From positions 1-10,789 of the forward strand of contig JAJXSV010000062.1 of NCBI GenBank assembly GCA_021784375.1: DNA of 10,789 bases. The letters run 5' to 3'. This DNA comes from Actinomycetes bacterium. Lineage in GTDB: Bacteria > Actinomycetota > Actinomycetes > S36-B12 > UBA5976. The number at the start of each line of letters is the position of its first letter. Within the stretch, counting starts at the first letter, position 1. Below the pieces are notes generated by a model that was not told the DNA's origin, made no database searches, and saw only the letters and a program-made list of their open reading frames with translations. A program made the translations under genes and the position numbers. Shown here piece after piece: positions 6,279 through 10,789 of the stretch.

Positions 6279-7951
6279 TGCAGCAGGCCCTCCTCGGCTC
6301 GCACGGCCCACTGCGCGAAGGACTCGTCGCCTTCGGCATTCGCCTCATAGGTGTGCAGCAGTCGCTCCACATAGTCGGGGAGGTCGCTGGCCTGGATGCG
6401 CAGGCCGCGCACCGTGCGGCCGAATCCGGCCGCTTGGCCGAGCGCCCCGCCGAGGTGGACCTGGAAGCCCTCGACATCGTCGCCCTGCTCGTCCACGGTG
6501 CGGACGCCCTTGAGTCCGATGTCCGCCACCTGGATGCGGGCGCAGGAGTTGGGGCAGCCGTTCACATGGATCGACAGGGGCTTGCCGTAGCCCGGGAAGC
6601 GCTGCTCCAACTCGCCGACGAGTGCGGTGGCGCGCGCCTTGGTCTCGACGATGGCCAGCTTGCAGAACTCCACGCCGGTGCAGGCCATGGTCCCCCGCCG
6701 GAAGTTCGATGCGTCCCCGATGGCCAGACCGAGGGCCTCGAGCCCGGACACCGTCGCCTCCACTGCGGCGGGGTCGACATCGAGCAGCACGAGCTTCTGG
6801 TGGGCGGTGAGGTTCACCCGATCGGAGCCCGCAGCCTGGGCGAGGTCGGCCAGCGCCAGCAGGGTGGCGCCCGTGAGCCGGCCCACGACGGGAGCGGCAC
6901 CGATGTAGAAGCGCCCGTCGCGTTGCGGGTGCACGCCGACGTGGTCGTTGCGCCCGTCGATCGGTGGCTTCGGCGCGGGGCCGTCGATGAGCCTGCGTTG
7001 CAGGTACTCGGTCTCGAGCACCTCGCGGAACCTGGTGGTGCCCCAGTCCGCGAGCAGGAACTTCAGGCGCGCCTTGTTGCGCAGCCGGCGGTAGCCGTAG
7101 TCGCGGAAGATGCTGATGACGCCCACCCACACGGCGGGCACCTCCTCGAGCGGGACCCACGCGCCGAGCCGCTCCGCCAGGCGCGGGTTCGTGGAGAGGC
7201 CCCCACCCACCCAGAGGTCGAAGCCCGGGCCGTGCTCGGGGTGCACGACACCCACGAAGGCCACGTCGTTGGCCTCGTGCGCGACATCGAGCCGGGGCGA
7301 GCCGGAGATGGCGGTCTTGAACTTCCGCGGCAGGTTGGAGAAGGCGGGGTCGAGGATGTGCTTGGCATGGATCTCCTCGATGGCCCAGGTGCCGTCGACG
7401 ATCTCGTCCACCTCGACGCCGGCTACCGGCGAGCCGAGGATGACGCGGGGGGTGTCACCGCAGGCCTCGCCCGTGGTGAGCCCGACCGCCTCCAGGCGGC
7501 GCCAGATCTCGGGGACGTCCTCGATGCGGATCCAGTGCAGTTGGATGTTCTGCCGATCCGTGACGTCAGCGGTTCCCCGCGCGAACTCCACGGAGATGGA
7601 TCCGATGGTGCGCAGTTGCTCGAGCGAGAGACGACCCCCATCCGAGCGCACGCGCAGCATGAAGTGCCGGTCCTCGAGTTCCTCCGGTTCGAGCGAAGCC
7701 GTGCGGCCACCGTCGATACCGGGCTTCCGTTGCGTGTAGAGGCCCCACCAGCGCAGGCGACCGCGCAGGTCGTCGGAGGGGATGGAGGCGAAGCCCTGGA
7801 TGGCATACGTGGACTCGACGCGGGCACGCACGTTGAGCCCGTCATCGTCGGCCTTGAAGACCTCGTTGGCGTTCAGCGGCTCCCGGCCATCGACGGCCCA
7901 CTGGCCCTCGGGCTTGGCGCTGCGGGCAGGGCGGACTGGTACCTCGGGCAT
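6275..7951 (-). CDS. sir: ferredoxin-dependent sulfite reductase (NirA/SirA type)
   Basis: Siroheme/4Fe-4S enzyme (558 residues) that reduces sulfite to sulfide with six electrons from ferredoxin, supplying sulfide for cysteine synthesis. It has the two-fold repeated nitrite/sulfite reductase plan. The cluster and siroheme are held by C424-x5-C430 (ACTGVEFCKLA) and C466-x3-C470 (NGCPNSCAR). DVAHEANDVAFVGVVHPEHG and FRDYGYRRLRNKARLKFL match mycobacterial NirA closely from memory. Y72 (RWWGLYTQR) and C164 (GEACGD) align with the Tyr-Cys pair that is cross-linked beside the active site in that enzyme, pointing to sulfite rather than nitrite as substrate. The ATG at 7951 has AGGAG five bases upstream. 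A longer open frame to 8269 is Arg/Ser-rich and not protein-like. It is the first full gene of the operon, behind a leader peptide. Confidence 0.97.
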   Translation of the reverse strand: MPEVPVRPARSAKPEGQWAVDGREPLNANEVFKADDDGLNVRARVESTYAIQGFASIPSDDLRGRLRWWGLYTQRKPGIDGGRTASLEPEELEDRHFMLRVRSDGGRLSLEQLRTIGSISVEFARGTADVTDRQNIQLHWIRIEDVPEIWRRLEAVGLTTGEACGDTPRVILGSPVAGVEVDEIVDGTWAIEEIHAKHILDPAFSNLPRKFKTAISGSPRLDVAHEANDVAFVGVVHPEHGPGFDLWVGGGLSTNPRLAERLGAWVPLEEVPAVWVGVISIFRDYGYRRLRNKARLKFLLADWGTTRFREVLETEYLQRRLIDGPAPKPPIDGRNDHVGVHPQRDGRFYIGAAPVVGRLTGATLLALADLAQAAGSDRVNLTAHQKLVLLDVDPAAVEATVSGLEALGLAIGDASNFRRGTMACTGVEFCKLAIVETKARATALVGELEQRFPGYGKPLSIHVNGCPNSCARIQVADIGLKGVRTVDEQGDDVEGFQVHLGGALGQAAGFGRTVRGLRIQASDLPDYVERLLHTYEANAEGDESFAQWAVRAEEGLLQ

Positions 7952-7953
7952 GA

Positions 7954-7993
7954 CTGCTCCTGGGGGGGTTGGAGGGATGCGGGCGGACAGCAG
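7954..7993 (-). promoter_or_regulatory. candidate stem hiding the sir Shine-Dalgarno
   Basis: On the minus strand, CTGCT (7993-7989) plus CC (7986-7985) can pair with GGAGCAG (7960-7954), with a two-base GT bulge and a C-rich 24-base loop. This would mask AGGAG of sir. The 5' arm begins one base after the leader-peptide stop. A ribosome paused at the leader Cys codon (8003-8001) should reach over it and free the Shine-Dalgarno. The pairing is seen by eye; its stability is modest and no energy calculation was made. Confidence 0.35.
7957..7961 (-). promoter_or_regulatory. ribosome binding site of sir
   Basis: Read on the minus strand, AGGAG lies five bases before the ATG at 7951. It fixes the sir start and is the sequence that the proposed leader stem would cover. 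Confidence 0.8.
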
Positions 7994-7994
7994 G

Positions 7995-8057
7995 TCAGCG
8001 ACAGCGCATGGCGGCAAGGCGCATGAGGTCGACGTGCAGTCGACGCGTGAAGCGCAT
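7995..8057 (-). CDS. short leader peptide of the cysteine/sulfur operon
   Basis: A 20-codon reading frame ending 43 bases before sir, encoding RRLHVDLMRLAAMRC in its main part, then Arg and stop. This matches the pattern of small actinobacterial leader peptides (RRxHVDLxRxxxxxC) found ahead of cysteine and sulfur assimilation operons. These are annotated as putative leader peptides in Streptomyces, and Cys-rich equivalents act as cysteine-responsive attenuators in mycobacteria. The Cys codon TGT (8003-8001) is the second-last sense codon, so low Cys-tRNA would pause the ribosome at the very end. GGAGAT (8070-8065) lies seven bases before the ATG at 8057. A further in-frame ATG at 8072 would give 25 residues but has no Shine-Dalgarno. 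The pattern recognition is strong; the regulatory mechanism is inferred. Confidence 0.8.
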   Translation of the reverse strand: MRFTRRLHVDLMRLAAMRCR

Positions 8058-8290
8058 GGCCCGGATCTCCATGCGCTGACGGTAGGTCGTCCAGTGCGGC
8101 GCGTGCGGCCCCCTCCAATGCGCGACACGCGCGCTGCCCAGCCTTCGCAGGTGCGATCCGCTCGCCTGCGCAGGAGGTGGCCGCCTGAGGGATGCGCCAC
8201 ACCGGCGGAAATGTCGTCCGCGAGGCGATGGAGCCGCCAAGGACCTCGCACTACGCTGGCGGACGACACCCCAGGAGACGAGGTGATTCG
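8058..8290. other. intergenic region between divergent operons
   Basis: This 233-bp stretch separates the sulfur-operon leader from the divergent PAS-GGDEF-EAL gene and should hold both promoters. Open frames across it are Arg/Ser/Pro-rich shadows. I see no convincing -10/-35 pair on either strand; TACGCT at 8252-8257 is a weak plus-strand -10. The main structure is the 10-bp inverted repeat listed separately. No tRNA or riboswitch fold was recognised. Confidence 0.5.
8212..8268. repeat. 10-bp perfect inverted repeat
   Basis: TGTCGTCCGC at 8212-8221 and GCGGACGACA at 8259-8268 are exact reverse complements separated by 37 bases. Inside lies a second, competing pair, GCGAGG (8220-8225) and CCTCGC (8244-8249). 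It could be a bipartite protein site or an RNA structure in the upstream transcript of the sulfur operon. A 10-bp match in 233 GC-rich bases is suggestive but could be chance. Confidence 0.5.
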
Positions 8291-10789
8291 GTGGGACAGC
8301 GCCGACGCACTGACAGCCTCGACCCCATCGTGCTTGCGCGGATCGCGCGCGCCATCTGTGTCGCGGTCATCGCGCTCGGGGCAGTCGTCTGGCTGGGCTG
8401 GGCCCTCGGCATGGACCTCCTCACTCGCTTCATCCCCGACTCACCACCCGTCCGTCCCTGGACCGCGCTCTGGCTCATCTGCTTGGCGGTCGCCGCCTCC
8501 CTGCAGATCACGCCACGGGAGACGCGCAAGCGCTATCGCACGGCCCGCGTGCTCGCGCTCGCCATCGGGATGATGGCGCTCGTGGTGCTCGTGGAGTACG
8601 CGCATGGCGGCATCCGGGACATCGACCGCTGGTGGTTCGGGGAGGCCGTGCAGCGATCGCCACTGCCCTTCCCCGGGCGCCCTTCGCAGCAGACCGCGGT
8701 GCCCACGCTCTTCCTGGCCCTGGCGGTGGCGCTGCTGCGCATCGAGCGCCGCTGGGTGCAGCCGACGCGGTTGGTCCTCATGGCGTTCGGGGCGCTGGTC
8801 CCGGTCGTCGCCGTCACAGCGGACATCTTCGGGGGGACCGGGGCCGTGCGCTTCAACGCATCGGTGCGGACCGCCCCGGCCACTGCGCTCGGACTGGTCA
8901 TGGTGGCGGCCGTCGTGGTGCTCGCCCGGCCCGACGCGGTGCCCATGCGTTGGTTCATGACCAGGCCCGACACCGCGTCGCTGCTCCGCCTGCTGGTCGT
9001 CCTGCTGGGGTTTCCGTTCACCCTGTGGACCGCGCGCACGGTGCTCGTGCTGCTCGGTGCGAATGTGCAGACCGGTCAGGTCTTCTCCATCGCGTTCAGC
9101 ACGGTGGTCGTCGCGGTGGCCGTGTTCGTGGTGAGCCGACGGCAGCAGCAACTCATCGGCGAGCGCATGGCCATGGTCGAGGACCTGCGCGAGGTCACCG
9201 ATCGCTACCGGCTGCTCGCCGAGAACTCGTCGGACGTCATCATGCTGGCGTCGCCGGAGACGCTGCTCAAGTGGGTGTCGCCATCGGCCCTGCCCATGCT
9301 GGGCTGGGAGCCGCATGAGCTCATCGGGCACCTGGCCACGGAGTTCCTGCACCCCGACGACGTGGACGCGGTGCGCGAGTCCGTGGCATGGAGCGATGCG
9401 ACCGGCACCGCGATCCGGCCGCGCTACCGCTGGCGGCGACCGGACGGGTCGTATCGCTGGATGGAGGCCGTGGGACAACCCGTGGAGGACGACGGGACCG
9501 GAACGCCCGGCCGCGTGGTGCAGTTGCGCGACATCGACGCGGAGGTGGCGACCCAGCGGGCGCTGCATGATTCCGAGGCCCGCTACCGATTGTTGGCGGA
9601 GAACGCCAGCGACCTCGTGCTCTCCATCTCGGAGGAGGGGACGCTCACCTGGGCCTCGCCCTCGGCGCTGTCCGTGCTGGGCTTCGCACCCCTGGAGTTG
9701 CTGGGCCGCCCGGCGCGCTCGATCGTGCATCCCGATGACCTGGGCGTTGTCAAGGGTTACCGGGAACAGCTCATGAGCGGCCGGCCACGGGCGGTGCGCG
9801 TGCGCCTGGCGACCAAGCAGGGCGCCTCGATCCGCTGCGAGGTGAGCGCCCGCCGCCTCGTGAACGAGGACGGCAGCGCTGGTGGCGTGGTCGCCGCGGT
9901 GCGCGACATCCGCGCGGAGATCGCGGCAGAGGAGGCCCTGGAGCGCGAGGTGGCCTTCGACGGGCTCACCGGGCTGCCGCGGAAGGATCCGGCGCTGCAA
10001 CGGATCCGGGAGATGCTCGCGGAGCACGCGCAGAACGGCTGGTGGCTGCTCTGCGTGGGCGTGAACGGCATGACGCAGATCAACCAGGCGTACACGTACA
10101 CGGCGGGCGACGAGGTGCTGAAGACGGTGGCTCACCGCCTGCTGGGCATCGTGGGCGCGCACGACCGGGTGGCCCGCATTGCCGGTGATGAGTTCGTGGT
10201 GCTGAAGCCCGACATCGTGACCGCGACCAAGGCTGCCGATGCGGCGGAGCGGATACTGGCGGCGGTGCGCGGCGGCGTCGTCGTGGGCGACACCGAGTTG
10301 CATGTGACTGCCTCCATCGGCATCGCCATGGCGCAATCGGACGATCCGGAGGAGCTGCTCCGCGATGCGACGGCAGCCATGCGCCAGGCCGCGCAGAAGG
10401 GGCCGGACCGCTGGGAGTTCCTCGACGGCAACGTCGGTGCGCAGACGCGGGAGGCCCTGCACATCCAGGGCGAGTTGCGGACAGCGCTGGCCGAGGGACG
10501 CATCGAGGCCTGGTTCATGCCCATCGTCGAGTTGCCGAGTCGGCGGGTCGTGGGCTACGAGGCGCTCACCCGCTGGCCCCGAGCCGATGGTTCGGTATGG
10601 GGACCGGACCTGTTCCTCGACATCGCCGAGCGCAGCGGGCTCATCGCGGAACTCGATCACACGGTGTTCATGCAGACGCTGGCGGCGGCGAAGCACGCGC
10701 CCGCGGAGATCACGTACAGCTACAACGTGTCCGCGACCTCGCTGGGCTCCGATGCCTTCCCGGGGTGGATCGCCGAGGAGGCCGGCCGC
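8291..10789 (+). CDS. 8-TM PAS-PAS-GGDEF-EAL c-di-GMP protein, 3' end missing
   Basis: The first 833 codons of a membrane-bound c-di-GMP signalling protein that runs off the window. Residues 15-280 contain about eight hydrophobic segments (near 18-41, 57-73, 85-103, 135-151, 161-180, 195-213, 228-252, 262-280). After TM3 there is a DRWWFGEAV...PGRPSQQTA stretch of the kind seen in several sensor kinases and cyclases. PAS1 (about 305-425) and PAS2 (about 431-550) both start RYRLLAEN and share SPSAL..LG, so they look duplicated. The GGDEF domain (557-715) is degenerate: VGVNGM at 589-594 replaces VDxDxF, GAHD replaces the RxxD site, and the signature loop is AGDEF at 631-635. The EAL domain begins near 725 and has YEALTRW (E757) and YNVSA, but M743 stands where a Gln usually is. 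Phosphodiesterase activity is therefore more likely than cyclase. GTG at 8291 is the assigned start, with AGGTGAT three bases upstream; GTG at 8283 is better spaced from AGGAG but out of frame. Confidence 0.9.
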   Translation, partial: MGQRRRTDSLDPIVLARIARAICVAVIALGAVVWLGWALGMDLLTRFIPDSPPVRPWTALWLICLAVAASLQITPRETRKRYRTARVLALAIGMMALVVLVEYAHGGIRDIDRWWFGEAVQRSPLPFPGRPSQQTAVPTLFLALAVALLRIERRWVQPTRLVLMAFGALVPVVAVTADIFGGTGAVRFNASVRTAPATALGLVMVAAVVVLARPDAVPMRWFMTRPDTASLLRLLVVLLGFPFTLWTARTVLVLLGANVQTGQVFSIAFSTVVVAVAVFVVSRRQQQLIGERMAMVEDLREVTDRYRLLAENSSDVIMLASPETLLKWVSPSALPMLGWEPHELIGHLATEFLHPDDVDAVRESVAWSDATGTAIRPRYRWRRPDGSYRWMEAVGQPVEDDGTGTPGRVVQLRDIDAEVATQRALHDSEARYRLLAENASDLVLSISEEGTLTWASPSALSVLGFAPLELLGRPARSIVHPDDLGVVKGYREQLMSGRPRAVRVRLATKQGASIRCEVSARRLVNEDGSAGGVVAAVRDIRAEIAAEEALEREVAFDGLTGLPRKDPALQRIREMLAEHAQNGWWLLCVGVNGMTQINQAYTYTAGDEVLKTVAHRLLGIVGAHDRVARIAGDEFVVLKPDIVTATKAADAAERILAAVRGGVVVGDTELHVTASIGIAMAQSDDPEELLRDATAAMRQAAQKGPDRWEFLDGNVGAQTREALHIQGELRTALAEGRIEAWFMPIVELPSRRVVGYEALTRWPRADGSVWGPDLFLDIAERSGLIAELDHTVFMQTLAAAKHAPAEITYSYNVSATSLGSDAFPGWIAEEAGR

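Noticed and set aside
6278..8026. 582-codon open frame on the plus strand
   Set aside because: Antisense to sir. Long open antisense frames are expected in GC-rich genes, and the sir product is unmistakable.
7952..8269. N-terminal extension of sir up to 8269
   Set aside because: The extra residues are Arg/Ser/Pro-rich and unlike the family. The ATG at 7951 has a good Shine-Dalgarno and matches the usual N-terminus.
8632..9318. 228-codon plus-strand frame
   Set aside because: Overlaps the membrane part of the c-di-GMP gene in another frame. It is Arg/Gly/Ala-rich, without hydrophobic segments or motifs.
8441..10696. 751-codon open frame on the minus strand
   Set aside because: It is the antisense shadow of the PAS-GGDEF-EAL gene. 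It is rich in Arg, His, Gly and Pro with no domain, while the plus strand gives recognisable PAS, GGDEF and EAL motifs in another frame.
1..10789. CRISPR array, insertion sequence, tRNA or rRNA gene
   Set aside because: I looked for regularly spaced repeats, transposase-like proteins with terminal repeats and cloverleaf sequences and saw none.

Overview
The window looks like a chromosomal segment of a high-GC actinobacterium. Coding regions are strongly GC-biased at third codon positions. The sulfite reductase and APS reductase closely resemble mycobacterial NirA/SirA and CysH as I remember them. A short Cys-containing leader peptide of the actinobacterial RRxHVDLxR type precedes the sulfur operon.

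Left part (1-1158): the 3' end of a GAF-GGDEF diguanylate cyclase, then a small single-pass membrane protein with a His/Cys-rich tail. A GC-rich hairpin lies between this gene and the convergent next one. Middle-left (1159-2696): a divergent pair made of a winged-helix regulator (ArsR/SufR-like) on the minus strand and a hemerythrin - Cys linker - DUF2249 protein on the plus strand. They share an AT-rich 83-bp promoter region that contains a candidate inverted-repeat operator.

Centre (2693-8057, all minus strand): a tightly packed assimilatory sulfate reduction operon, transcribed as leader peptide - sir - cysH - cysD - cysN - sirB. CysD/CysN make APS from sulfate and ATP. CysH, which has the CC...CxxC iron-sulfur signature, reduces APS directly to sulfite, so no CysC kinase is needed and none is present. 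Sir reduces sulfite to sulfide with siroheme and a 4Fe-4S cluster. SirB inserts the iron that makes siroheme. sir/cysH and cysH/cysD overlap by ATGA, and cysD/cysN overlap by TGATG. The last gene, sirB, shares a CTAG with the convergent hemerythrin gene, and this tetranucleotide provides both stop codons.

Right part (8058-10789): a 233-bp intergenic stretch with a 10-bp perfect inverted repeat, then the 5' part of a large membrane-bound c-di-GMP protein (about 8 TM segments - PAS - PAS - degenerate GGDEF - EAL) that runs off the window.

The most interesting items are: the 20-residue leader peptide and a possible Shine-Dalgarno-sequestering stem that would tie sir translation to cysteine supply; the SufR-like regulator/diiron protein pair with an operator placed inside the regulator's promoter; and the right-hand GGDEF domain, which lacks its metal-binding aspartates while the EAL motif is kept.
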